A DNA stretch of 64,000 nucleotides from Streptomyces marianii. GTDB taxonomy: Bacteria; Actinomycetota; Actinomycetes; Streptomycetales; Streptomycetaceae. The stretch covers positions 6,251,001 to 6,315,000 of the forward strand of contig NZ_VAWE01000001.1 in NCBI RefSeq assembly GCF_005795905.1, in the 5' to 3' direction. Made by a program: the position numbers and the translations under genes. Below, piece by piece: positions 33,377 through 41,961 of this stretch (positions are counted from its first letter, which is position 1; each line of letters starts with the position of its first letter). The notes beneath the pieces were generated by a model, which had not been told where the DNA came from, did not search any database, and was given only the letters and a program-made list of their open reading frames with translations.

Positions 33377-36001
33377 CTATGGGAGCACGGCCGTCCGCGG
33401 ACCGCCGGACGGCGTCCAGTGCAGCGTGCCGTCCAGGCCCATCGCGGCGATGCCGTCGGGGAGCCCGGCGGGCGCCCCGGAGAGGAGGAAGCCGCCTACG
33501 GTCCAGCCGGCCCCGGCCCCGGGTTCGGGTTCGGGTTCGGCCGCGGGTTCGGTCACCGTTGCCGGGCGGGGAAGAGTCTCCGTGCGCGTCGTCGCCAGTA
33601 CGCCGGTGCGGGACCGGACGCCCAGCAGATCACCGCCCGAGCCGACCGGGCCGAAACCCGCCACACCGGTCGAGGCCACGAACGAGACGACGGGGACCAA
33701 CGTCCCTACCGCGCCCGCTGCCGTACCCGGTGCCGTGCCTGTTCCCGTGCCCGTTGCCGTGCCCGTCGCCGTGCCTGTTCCCGTGCCCGGTCCAGTTCCC
33801 GGTCCAGTTCCCGTTCCCGTTCCCGTGCCCCCGCCCGTGCCCGCTGCCGTGCCCGTTCCCGCGCCCGCTGCCGTACCCGTCGCCGCGCCCGTGTCCGGGA
33901 CGCCCGTCGCCTTCCCCGCGGTGCCCGCACGCCGGGTGTCGGCCGCGCCCGTGGCGACCGCTCCACCCCTGTCACCGGTGCCGGGCACACGGGGGTCTCC
34001 GCCGAAGTGGGCGGCTCGGAGCTCGCCCGTGACCGGGACGCGGTACCAGAGCCGGATGCCGACGCCCCGGGTGTCGGCCGTCGCGTTCAGCGCCAGCGTC
34101 GTCGCCGGAAGGCCGGTCCGCATCGGGCCGGTCAGCGGCCCGCCGGGCCCGGACTGAGTCCAGGCCAGCACCGACGACGGAGTGGGGACGAGGACGGTGT
34201 GCCGGCCGGACGCGTCCGTGACGGCCACCGGATCGCCTCGCAGACCCGTGCCCCCCAGCGGCGTCCAGGGCTCCCAGCCGCCTCCCGGCAGCCCGGTCCG
34301 GCCGGTCAGCCGGTGGGCGGAGTCCCGGACGAACACCCTGAGCCCGCCCGTCGGGTCCACGACCGCCGCCGGAGCGCTGATGGCCGACGTACCGCTCTCG
34401 TCGTCGCGTTCCGGCGTGCCGAGCGAGGTCCACGGCCCGAAGTCGCCGCCCCGGGCGCGCTGCACGCTGAGCACCACGTCCCGGCGGTAGCCGGCGGCGC
34501 GTGTGCCGAGGGTCGTACGGGTGCCGAGCACGGCGATCCGGCCGTCGGGCAGGCGCACCGAGGTCACCCCGGCGTCGATGCCGCCGCCGCCGGTCAGCCG
34601 GGGGCCGGTCCAGCCCGCCGCGGGTCCCGCGCGGTGCCAGACGGCGAGCCTCCCGTCGAGCACGGAGAACGCCCACGCGGTCCCGTCCGGACCGGGCTGC
34701 GCCCAGGTCGTCGACTCGCCGCGCGTGTGGCGGACCGTCTGCGCCCAGCCGTGGCCGGCGGGCCGTGCCGCCACCTTGAGGTCTCCGCAGCCGGCCGGGG
34801 CGCCGCAGTGGTCGGCGCCGTCCGTCCACGCGTACGTCTTGAGGGTGCGCAGCTTCGCCGCGGCGTCCGCGGGGCCGAGGGTGCGGGGCAGCCGACCGGT
34901 GGCATAGCCGAGGTAGGTCTGGACGCCGAAGGCGGGGTGACCGGGTACGGCCGCGTACCGGGCGAGCGCCGCCTGCGCGAACCTCGCCCCGTACAGATGG
35001 TCCTGGTGGTCGGAGTAGGCGCCCTTCGCGGTGCGTCCGGGGGTCGGGTCCTGAATGCGGACGTGGGTCGGACGGAACCGCTCCAGCAGCCCGGCGACGG
35101 TGTCCACGACCTGCCGCTTCGTGTACGCGAAGTCCTCCCGTACCGGCGTCCCGGAGGACAGCCGGGACGCGAGGGAGTCCACCTGGCCGTCCCACAGCCC
35201 GTGGAGGCTGTGGGGCCGGTCGCCGTTGATGCTGCCGGCCTCGCGGAGCTGGACCCAGACGAGACTGATCCAGGGCTTGGCACGGAGGGTGTCGAGCTCG
35301 GCCGTCCCGCCGCCCGCGGTGCGTACGGCCGAGCGTGACCAGGGGCTGGTCCGGTCTCCGGTGGCCATCTCGGCGTAGGCGGCGCGTATGCCGTTCTGGC
35401 GTGCCTCGGCGTACGCGGCCTTGTCGGGGGCCGGGGGATCCGGGTCGTCCCGCCGGGCGTTGACGCCGTCGGCTTCGCCCGCGGTCAGGTACACCGACGT
35501 CAGACTGCGGCCCGTGGCCAGGGACTGGGCGGTGTCCGGGTTCATGAAGAACAGGTCGTCGTCGGGATGGGCCACGATCTGCACCACCCGCTCGCCCGCG
35601 GTGGTGCGGACGGGCTGCACGGCCGGCCCCGCCGGGGGAACGGCCCGCGTGCCCCGGCGGTCCGCGGCCGCGTCGGGCACGGCCACCAGCGTGCCCAGGA
35701 CGCCCAGCAGCAGCGCGCTGGCCAGCCCGGCGACCAGCCCTCGCCGGGCGCGGCCGGCCATGGGACCGGAGCGGGCCGCGAGCCCGGTACCGTCCGGTGA
35801 TCCGGAACCGCCCGGAGCCTCGGGGCCGTCCGCCGAACCGGGACCAGGAGGGGTGCCGGGGCGGGCCGTTGAGGGGCGGCCGTGCGAAGAACCGGAGTCG
35901 GCGCGGTCCGCGGCGGCGCGACGGAGCGCGGAGCCGAAACGGGGCGCGGGAGCGCGGGGCGCCACCGAAGGGCGGTTGCTGCGGCGGGGCCGGCTGGGCA
36001 T
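33377..36001 (-). CDS. Secreted PIG-L deacetylase with beta-propeller and Gly-Thr linker
   Basis: About 874 residues from ATG 36001 (MPSRPRRSNRPS); ATG 35761 is an alternative. A TM or signal segment (LVAGLASALLLGVLGTLVAV) is followed by a PIG-L domain with the zinc motif QIVAHPDDDLFFMNPD and the later His pair YSDHQDHLYG. Next comes a region of several WTSLG/WEPW-type blades like PLL beta-propellers, then a run of Gly-Thr and Ala-Gly dipeptides (about 65 residues) and a last blade. It is extracytoplasmic; the substrate is probably an N-acetylated sugar. The frame 5' of 36001 lacks support. Confidence 0.85.
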   Translation of the reverse strand: MPSRPRRSNRPSVAPRAPAPRFGSALRRAAADRADSGSSHGRPSTARPGTPPGPGSADGPEAPGGSGSPDGTGLAARSGPMAGRARRGLVAGLASALLLGVLGTLVAVPDAAADRRGTRAVPPAGPAVQPVRTTAGERVVQIVAHPDDDLFFMNPDTAQSLATGRSLTSVYLTAGEADGVNARRDDPDPPAPDKAAYAEARQNGIRAAYAEMATGDRTSPWSRSAVRTAGGGTAELDTLRAKPWISLVWVQLREAGSINGDRPHSLHGLWDGQVDSLASRLSSGTPVREDFAYTKRQVVDTVAGLLERFRPTHVRIQDPTPGRTAKGAYSDHQDHLYGARFAQAALARYAAVPGHPAFGVQTYLGYATGRLPRTLGPADAAAKLRTLKTYAWTDGADHCGAPAGCGDLKVAARPAGHGWAQTVRHTRGESTTWAQPGPDGTAWAFSVLDGRLAVWHRAGPAAGWTGPRLTGGGGIDAGVTSVRLPDGRIAVLGTRTTLGTRAAGYRRDVVLSVQRARGGDFGPWTSLGTPERDDESGTSAISAPAAVVDPTGGLRVFVRDSAHRLTGRTGLPGGGWEPWTPLGGTGLRGDPVAVTDASGRHTVLVPTPSSVLAWTQSGPGGPLTGPMRTGLPATTLALNATADTRGVGIRLWYRVPVTGELRAAHFGGDPRVPGTGDRGGAVATGAADTRRAGTAGKATGVPDTGAATGTAAGAGTGTAAGTGGGTGTGTGTGPGTGPGTGTGTATGTATGTGTGTAPGTAAGAVGTLVPVVSFVASTGVAGFGPVGSGGDLLGVRSRTGVLATTRTETLPRPATVTEPAAEPEPEPGAGAGWTVGGFLLSGAPAGLPDGIAAMGLDGTLHWTPSGGPRTAVLP

Positions 36002-36377
36002 GGTGGTCGGTGCTTTCGTGATCGGTGGGGGCCGGTGACCGCCCGGGCGCACGTGCCCGCGGGGGCACCGGTGTCCTGCGGGCGGACGCGCGCCCGCCGG
36101 CCACCGGGCGGCCTGCGGGCGATTCGGGGCCCGACCGCGCACCGGCGACCCGCGGGCGCGGGTGGTCCTCGTGAACGTGCTCGTGCCGTCCGGGCACGCG
36201 GTGCCCTGACACGACGGAAGACGGAGATTCCAGGAATACGGGTTGTCCCGCACGAACCACGAAGAACATGGCGAACATCACGGAACCGCACCGTCGGCGA
36301 CGCCCTCCGGGGCGCGGCTCCCGCGCCCCTGCGACTACGCTCGGACCCGGATCCGGACCTTGATCGGAGGCGGCGGG
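36002..36377. other. Divergent intergenic region, PIG-L deacetylase and glnE
   Basis: It should hold both promoters. Frames from both genes remain open across it but show no domain or ribosome site. I could not pick a convincing GlnR box here. Confidence 0.5.
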
Positions 36378-39368
36378 ATGACATCGGTGCCGGGGCGCAG
36401 AAGCAGTACCTTCACCCGTCTGCTGCGACACGGCTTCACCCACCCCGCCGCGGCCGAGCGCCTGCTGGACCTGCCCGAGATGGCGCCCGTGCGCACCGAC
36501 TCCGTCCTCCTCGACGCCCTCGGCGCCACCGCCGACCCCGACCTGGCCCTGCGCGGACTCGTGCGCCTGGTCGAGGCGCAGCAGCCGGACGAGCGGCAGG
36601 TACTGCTGGACACGCTGCTCTCCGCGAAGCCGCTGCGCGACCGGCTGCTCGGGGTGCTGGGTGCCTCGGAGGCGCTCGGCGACCATCTGGCCCGGCACCC
36701 GCACGACTGGCAGGCGCTGGTGATGTACGAGGCGTCCGATCTGCATCCCGGGGTGGACGACTTCGAGCGGGGCCTCGCCGAGGCGACCGACCCGGTGTCG
36801 CTGCGCGTCGCCTACCGCCGCTGCCTGCTGTCGATCGCCGCCCGCGACGTGTGCGGCACCACCGACGTGGCGCAGACCGCGGCGGAGCTGGCCGACCTCG
36901 CGACGGCGACGCTGCGCGCGGCCCTCGCCATCGCCCGCACCGACGCCCCGGAGGACGCCGCCGCCTGCCGGCTCGCGGTGATCGCCATGGGGAAGTGCGG
37001 CGGTCACGAGCTCAACTACGTCTCCGACGTGGACGTGATCTTCGTCGGGGAGCAGGCCTCCGAGTCCGTGGACGAGTCCACGGCGGTGAAGGCCGCGACC
37101 CGGCTCGCCTCACACCTGATGCGGATCTGCTCGGAGACCACGGTCGAGGGCGCGATCTGGCCCGTCGACGCCAATCTGCGGCCGGAGGGCCGCAACGGCC
37201 CGCTGGTGCGCACCCTCTCCAGCCATCTCGCCTACTACCAGCGCTGGGCGAAGACGTGGGAGTTCCAGGCGCTGCTCAAGGCGCGGCCGGTGGCGGGGGA
37301 CCCGGATCTCGGCGCCGAGTACGTCGAGGCCGTCTCGCCGCTGGTCTGGCAGGCCGCAGAGCGCGAGAACTTCGTGCCCGACGTGCAGAAGATGCGCCGC
37401 CGCGTCGTCGACAACATCCCCGTCGCGCACATAGACCGCGAGCTGAAGCTCGGCCCGGGCGGGCTGCGGGACGTCGAGTTCGCCGTGCAGCTGCTGCAGC
37501 TCGTCCACGGGCGAAGCGACCCCACGCTGCGCAGCGGCTCCACCCTGGAGGCGCTGCGGGCGCTCGCGGCGGGCGGGTACGTGGGCCGTGCGGACGCGGC
37601 ACAGCTCGGCGAGGCGTACCGCTTCCTGCGCTCCATGGAGCACCGGATCCAGCTGTACCGGTTGCGCCGTACGCACCTGGTCCCGGAGGGCGAGGAGGAC
37701 CTGCGGCGCCTCGGGCGGTCCCTGGGGCTGCGCGCCGACCCGGTGGCCGAGCTCGACAAGGAGTGGCGGCGGCACGGCTCCGTCGTCCGCAGGCTGCACG
37801 AGAAGCTCTTCTACCGGCCCCTGCTGGACGCGGTCGCCCAGCTCGCGCCCGGTGAGACCCGGCTCAGCACCCAGGCGGCGCGGCAACGACTGGAGGCGCT
37901 CGGCTACGCCGATCCGGCCGCGGCCCTGCGGCATCTGGAGGCCCTGTCGTCCGGGGTCTCGCGCAAGGCGGCGATCCAGCGGACGCTGCTTCCGGTGCTG
38001 CTCGGCTGGTTCGCCGACTCGGCCGATCCGGACGCGGGCCTGCTGGGCTTCCGCCAGGTGTCGGACGCGCTGGGCAAGACGCCCTGGTACCTGCGGCTGC
38101 TGCGCGACGAGGGGGCGGCCGCGGAGAACCTCGCCCGGGTGCTGTCCGCCGGCCGGCTCGCCCCCGATCTGCTGCTGCGCGCCCCGGAGGCCGTGGCGCT
38201 GCTCGGCGATCCCGAGGGGCTGAAGCCGCGGGGCCGCGACCATCTGGAGCAGGAGGTGCTCGCGGCGGTCGGGCGCGCGGACGGCGCGGAGGCGGCGGTC
38301 GCCTCCGCCCGCGCGGTGCGGCGGCGGGAGCTGTTCCGTACCGCAGCGGCGGACCTGATCGGCTCGTACGGCACCGAGGAGAACCCCGCCGAGCAGGACC
38401 CGGGGGCGCTCGTCGACCGGGTGGGCAACGCCGTCACCGACCTCAACGCGGCCACGATCGCCGGCGCGCTGCGCGCCGTCGTCCGCGAGCGGTGGGGGGA
38501 CGAGCTCCCCACTCGGTTCGCGGTCATCGGCATGGGCCGCTTCGGCGGACACGAACTGTCGTACGGTTCCGACGCGGATGTGCTGTTCGTCCACGAGCCC
38601 CGCGACGGCGACGACGAGCACGAGGCCGCCCAGGCCGCCGCGACGGTCGTGGCGGAGATGCGGCGGCTGCTCCAACTGCCCAGCTCCGACCCACCGTTGC
38701 TGATCGACGCCGATCTACGCCCGGAGGGCCGCAACGGCCCGCTGGTGCGCACGCTCGCGTCATACGCGGCCTACTACCGTCGCTGGTCGCTGGTCTGGGA
38801 GAGCCAGGCCCTGCTGCGTGCCGAGCCGATGGCGGGTGACGCGGAGCTGGGGGCCCGCTTCATCGAACTGGTCGACCCACTCCGCTACCCGGCGGACGGC
38901 CTGGGCGAGGAGGTCCGGGAGATCCGCCGGCTCAAGGCCCGGATGGAGACGGAACGGCTGCCGCGCGGCGCCGACCCGACCCTCCACACCAAGCTGGGCC
39001 GCGGCGGCCTGAGCGACGTGGAGTGGACGGTGCAACTGCTGCAGATGCGTCACGGCTGCTCCGAACCGGGTCTGCGCACGACCCGCACCCGTTCCGCCCT
39101 CGCCGCCGCCCGGGACGCGGGGCTCCTGTCCCCGGAGGACGCGGAGATCCTCGACGAGGCGTGGGTGCTGGCGACCCGGGTCCGCAACGGCGTCATGCTG
39201 GTCAGGGGCCGCGCGGGGGACACCTTCCCCTCGGAGGCGAAGGAACTGGCCGCGGTGGGCCGCTACCTGGGGTACGGCCAGGGGCATGTGGGGGAGATGG
39301 TCGACGAGTACCGCCGTGCGACGCGGCGGGCGCGTGCGGTGGTGGAGCGGCTGTTCTACGGGGCGTAG
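36378..39368 (+). CDS. glnE: Bifunctional glutamine synthetase adenylyltransferase/deadenylase
   Basis: A 996-residue enzyme that adds AMP to and removes it from glutamine synthetase. It has two nucleotidyltransferase domains: AMGKCGGHELNYVSDVDVIF (about residues 202-221) and GMGRFGGHELSYGSDADVLF (about 717-736). Each is followed by a helical domain beginning with the shared block LRPEGRNGPLVRTL and with GRGGLSDVEW or GPGGLRDVEF. The start at 36378 is fixed by GGAGG seven bases upstream. The nearby glnA2-type protein lacks the target loop, so the real target is a GlnA elsewhere. It is monocistronic. Confidence 0.96.
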   Translation: MTSVPGRRSSTFTRLLRHGFTHPAAAERLLDLPEMAPVRTDSVLLDALGATADPDLALRGLVRLVEAQQPDERQVLLDTLLSAKPLRDRLLGVLGASEALGDHLARHPHDWQALVMYEASDLHPGVDDFERGLAEATDPVSLRVAYRRCLLSIAARDVCGTTDVAQTAAELADLATATLRAALAIARTDAPEDAAACRLAVIAMGKCGGHELNYVSDVDVIFVGEQASESVDESTAVKAATRLASHLMRICSETTVEGAIWPVDANLRPEGRNGPLVRTLSSHLAYYQRWAKTWEFQALLKARPVAGDPDLGAEYVEAVSPLVWQAAERENFVPDVQKMRRRVVDNIPVAHIDRELKLGPGGLRDVEFAVQLLQLVHGRSDPTLRSGSTLEALRALAAGGYVGRADAAQLGEAYRFLRSMEHRIQLYRLRRTHLVPEGEEDLRRLGRSLGLRADPVAELDKEWRRHGSVVRRLHEKLFYRPLLDAVAQLAPGETRLSTQAARQRLEALGYADPAAALRHLEALSSGVSRKAAIQRTLLPVLLGWFADSADPDAGLLGFRQVSDALGKTPWYLRLLRDEGAAAENLARVLSAGRLAPDLLLRAPEAVALLGDPEGLKPRGRDHLEQEVLAAVGRADGAEAAVASARAVRRRELFRTAAADLIGSYGTEENPAEQDPGALVDRVGNAVTDLNAATIAGALRAVVRERWGDELPTRFAVIGMGRFGGHELSYGSDADVLFVHEPRDGDDEHEAAQAAATVVAEMRRLLQLPSSDPPLLIDADLRPEGRNGPLVRTLASYAAYYRRWSLVWESQALLRAEPMAGDAELGARFIELVDPLRYPADGLGEEVREIRRLKARMETERLPRGADPTLHTKLGRGGLSDVEWTVQLLQMRHGCSEPGLRTTRTRSALAAARDAGLLSPEDAEILDEAWVLATRVRNGVMLVRGRAGDTFPSEAKELAAVGRYLGYGQGHVGEMVDEYRRATRRARAVVERLFYGA

Positions 39369-39406
39369 CCGGAGGTTCCCGAGCGCCGGCGGTACCCGCG
39401 TCCGCC

Positions 39407-39566
39407 GGGCGCCGCGCAGGCCCCGTCCTCCGGTCCGGGTGCCGGGGAGGCTGTGTTCGTGGGTCTCGTCCTCCGGGCGGGGTGGAGGGCGCCGCGCAGG
39501 CCGCCTCCGCGGACCCCTGTGTCCGGTCCGGGTGCCGGGCGGGCTGCGTTCGTGGGCCCCGGCGTC
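39407..39566. repeat. 80-bp imperfect direct repeat in the glnE 3' region
   Basis: GGGCGCCGCGCAGGCC starts at 39407 and again at 39487, followed in both by CCGGTCCGGGTGCCGGG and GGCTG.GTTCGTGGG. Further short repeats of CCGGGCGG...CGCAGTG lie at 39752-39830. No gene is supported in the 507 bp between glnE and the PAP2 gene. Confidence 0.75.
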
Positions 39567-39875
39567 CGGGTGGAGGGCGCGGCTTCGGGGACGCGGCCTT
39601 CCGGGCGTGCTCCGTGCGCGCCGCGCGACCGGCCCGGCTGCGGGTACCGGGAGAACGGGGTCGTGGGCGGGCGTCCCGCCACCACGGACCGTGAGGGCCG
39701 GCACCGGCCCGCAGTACGGGAGTCGGCCCGGCGTCGCCGGGCATTCAACCCCGCCGGGCGGAACCGCGCAGTGTGCACCGCGCCGGGCGGTCAACCACGC
39801 AGTGCGAACCGCGGCGGGCGAACCGCGGCGCGGGAGGTGCGGTCGCTCCGGGCGCCCGCCGTGCCGGGCGTTCGG

Positions 39876-40739
39876 CTATGCCGTGAGTACGGCGCCGCCG
39901 GGCGCCGGGGCCGGCACATGGCGCGGCAGCCGGTGCGGGAGGGAGCCGTACCAGGCGTAGGACAGGCCGTAGCCGAAGCCGAGGCAGAGCAGTCCGCCGA
40001 CGGCGTCCAGCCAGAAGTGGTTGGCTGTCGCCACGATCACTATGAGGGTCAGTGTCGGGTACAACAGACCCAGGATCCTTCCCCAGGGCGCCTTCGCCAG
40101 CGCGAAGATGGTCAGCCCGCACCATAGCGACCAGCCGATGTGCATCGACGGCATGGCCGCGTACTGGTTGGACATGGTCTTCAGGTTGCCCGAGGCCATG
40201 GAGCCCCAGGTGTGGTGCACCAGCACGGTGTCGATGAAGTTCTGGCCGTTCATCAGCCGCGGCGGGGCCAGCGGGTAGAGGTAGTAGCCGACGAGGGCGA
40301 CACCGGTGGTGGCGAAGAGGACGAGGCGGGTGGGGGCGTAGCGGCCGGGGTGCCGGCGGTAGAGCCACACCAGTACGCCGATCGTCACGACGAAGTGCAG
40401 GGTGGCGTAGTAGTAGTTCATCGTCACGATCAGCCATGTCACCGAGTTGGCTGCGTGGTTGACCGTCTGCTCGACGGCGATGCCGAGGCTGTTCTCGGCC
40501 TCCCAGATCCAGTCGGCGTTCCGCAGGGCCTGGGCCTTCTGCTCGGGAACGGCGTTCCGGATGAGGGAGTACGTCCAGTAGCTGACCGCGATGAGCAGGA
40601 TCTCGAACCAGATGCGGGGCCGCCTGACCGACCGCAGCCTGCGCAGTCTGCCCTGCTCCGGGGCCGGGCCGTCCTCGGTCACCATGGGTGACGGGGACGC
40701 GGTCCGGCCTTCCAAGGTCTTCACGGTCGCTTCACCCAT
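39876..40739 (-). CDS. PAP2-superfamily membrane protein (inositol-phosphorylceramide-synthase-like)
   Basis: A 287-residue integral membrane protein with about six TM helices. The phosphatase motifs fit the PAP2_3/IPC-synthase branch: AAMPSMHIGWSLW (motif 2 with Ser-His) and TANHFWLDAVGG (motif 3 with His and Asp). The first motif may be represented by PPRLMNGQNF. Substrates in the family are lipid phosphates or phosphatidylinositol. It starts at ATG 40739, and is convergent with glnE across a repeat-bearing gap. A cytoplasmic N-terminal tail of 40 residues is charged and low in complexity. Confidence 0.85.
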   Translation of the reverse strand: MGEATVKTLEGRTASPSPMVTEDGPAPEQGRLRRLRSVRRPRIWFEILLIAVSYWTYSLIRNAVPEQKAQALRNADWIWEAENSLGIAVEQTVNHAANSVTWLIVTMNYYYATLHFVVTIGVLVWLYRRHPGRYAPTRLVLFATTGVALVGYYLYPLAPPRLMNGQNFIDTVLVHHTWGSMASGNLKTMSNQYAAMPSMHIGWSLWCGLTIFALAKAPWGRILGLLYPTLTLIVIVATANHFWLDAVGGLLCLGFGYGLSYAWYGSLPHRLPRHVPAPAPGGAVLTA

Positions 40740-40904
40740 AGGACGAGAGTCTGCCAGATGGGTGCGCCCGCTCCGATCATCCTTCGGTCGGGTTCGGGAG
40801 GGCCCCCGGTCCCTCCTGAGGACTAGTCGGATCCCCCGTGCTTCCCTGGTATGTCGCGGAACTCGGGGGTCCGGTCGAGAGGCCCGCCGACCGGGTGGGG
40901 CGGA

Positions 40905-41936
40905 TCAGGGCGAACCGTGCAAAGGGCCCGCCGCGGTCGAGCCGCGTACCACCAGTTCCGGCATGAAGACGAACTCGCTGTGGGGTGCGGGCGTTCCGCC
41001 GATCTCCTCCAGCAGCGTGCGGACCGCGGCCTGCCCCATGGCGGGGACGGGCTTGCGGACCGTCGTCAGCGGCGGATCGGTGAAGGCGATGAGCGGGGAG
41101 TCGTCGAAGCCGACCACCGAGATGTCGTCGGGCACCTCGAGCCCGCGCTGCCGCGCTGCCCGGATCGCGCCGAGCGCCATCATGTCGCTCGCGCACACCA
41201 CGGCCGTGCAGCCGCGGTCCATCAGCGCGGACGCCGCGGCCTGGCCGCCCTCCAGGGTGTAGAGGGAGTGCTGGATCAGCTCCGACTCGATCTGCTGCTC
41301 GCTCAGGCCGAGCTGGTCGCGGACCGCCTTGACGAAGCCCTCTATCTTCCGCAGGACCGGCACGAAGCGGCGTGGCCCGAGGGCAAGTCCGATACGGGTG
41401 TGGCCGAGGGAGACGAGATGGGTCACGGCCAGCTGCATCGCCGCACGGTCGTCCGGTGAGATGAAGGGAGCCCGCACCTGCGGGGAGAAGCCGTCGACGA
41501 GGACGAAGGGGACGCCCTGGGCGCGCAGCTTCTCGTAGCGCTGCATGTCGGCCGTGGTGTCGGCGTGCAGCCCGGAGACGAAGATGATGCCCGATACGCC
41601 CCGGTCCACCAGCATTTCGGTGAGTTCGTCCTCAGTGGAGCCGCCGGGGGTCTGGGTGGCCAGCACGGGGGTGTAGCCCTGACGGGTCAGCGCCTGTCCG
41701 ATGACCTGGGCCAGGGCCGGGAATATGGGGTTCTCCAACTCGGGCGTGATGAGCCCGACGAGCCCGGCGCTGCGGCGGCGCAGCTTCACCGGGCGCTCGT
41801 AGCCGAGGACGTCGAGTGCGGCGAGCACTGATTCGCGGGTGGTCGAGGCAACGCCCGGCTTGCCGTTCAGCACCCGGCTGACCGTCGCCTCGCTGACCCC
41901 CGCCTGGGCTGCGATGTCGGCAAGCCGTGCGGTCAT
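40905..41936 (-). CDS. malR: LacI-family maltose regulon repressor
   Basis: A 343-residue regulator. The N-terminal helix-turn-helix is ADIAAQAGVSEATVSRVLNGKPG, the hinge follows, and the sugar-binding core begins RRSAGLVGLITPELENPIF, with the effector pocket region ISVVGFDDSPLIAFTDPPLT. In Streptomyces MalR represses malEFG and alpha-amylase genes and is released by maltose or maltotriose. The start at 41936 (MTARLAD) is preferred, though ATG 41960, one base past the aglA stop, would give eight more residues and translational coupling. It lies downstream of aglA on the same strand. The second LacI gene at 48915 is its paralogue. Confidence 0.93.
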   Translation of the reverse strand: MTARLADIAAQAGVSEATVSRVLNGKPGVASTTRESVLAALDVLGYERPVKLRRRSAGLVGLITPELENPIFPALAQVIGQALTRQGYTPVLATQTPGGSTEDELTEMLVDRGVSGIIFVSGLHADTTADMQRYEKLRAQGVPFVLVDGFSPQVRAPFISPDDRAAMQLAVTHLVSLGHTRIGLALGPRRFVPVLRKIEGFVKAVRDQLGLSEQQIESELIQHSLYTLEGGQAAASALMDRGCTAVVCASDMMALGAIRAARQRGLEVPDDISVVGFDDSPLIAFTDPPLTTVRKPVPAMGQAAVRTLLEEIGGTPAPHSEFVFMPELVVRGSTAAGPLHGSP

Positions 41937-41961
41937 GGGATTGGACTGTACCGGTCGCATG

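Noticed and set aside
33972..37007. Leftward 1,011-codon frame spanning the PIG-L and glnE region
   Set aside because: It runs antisense to glnE and out of frame with the deacetylase, with no recognisable domain.
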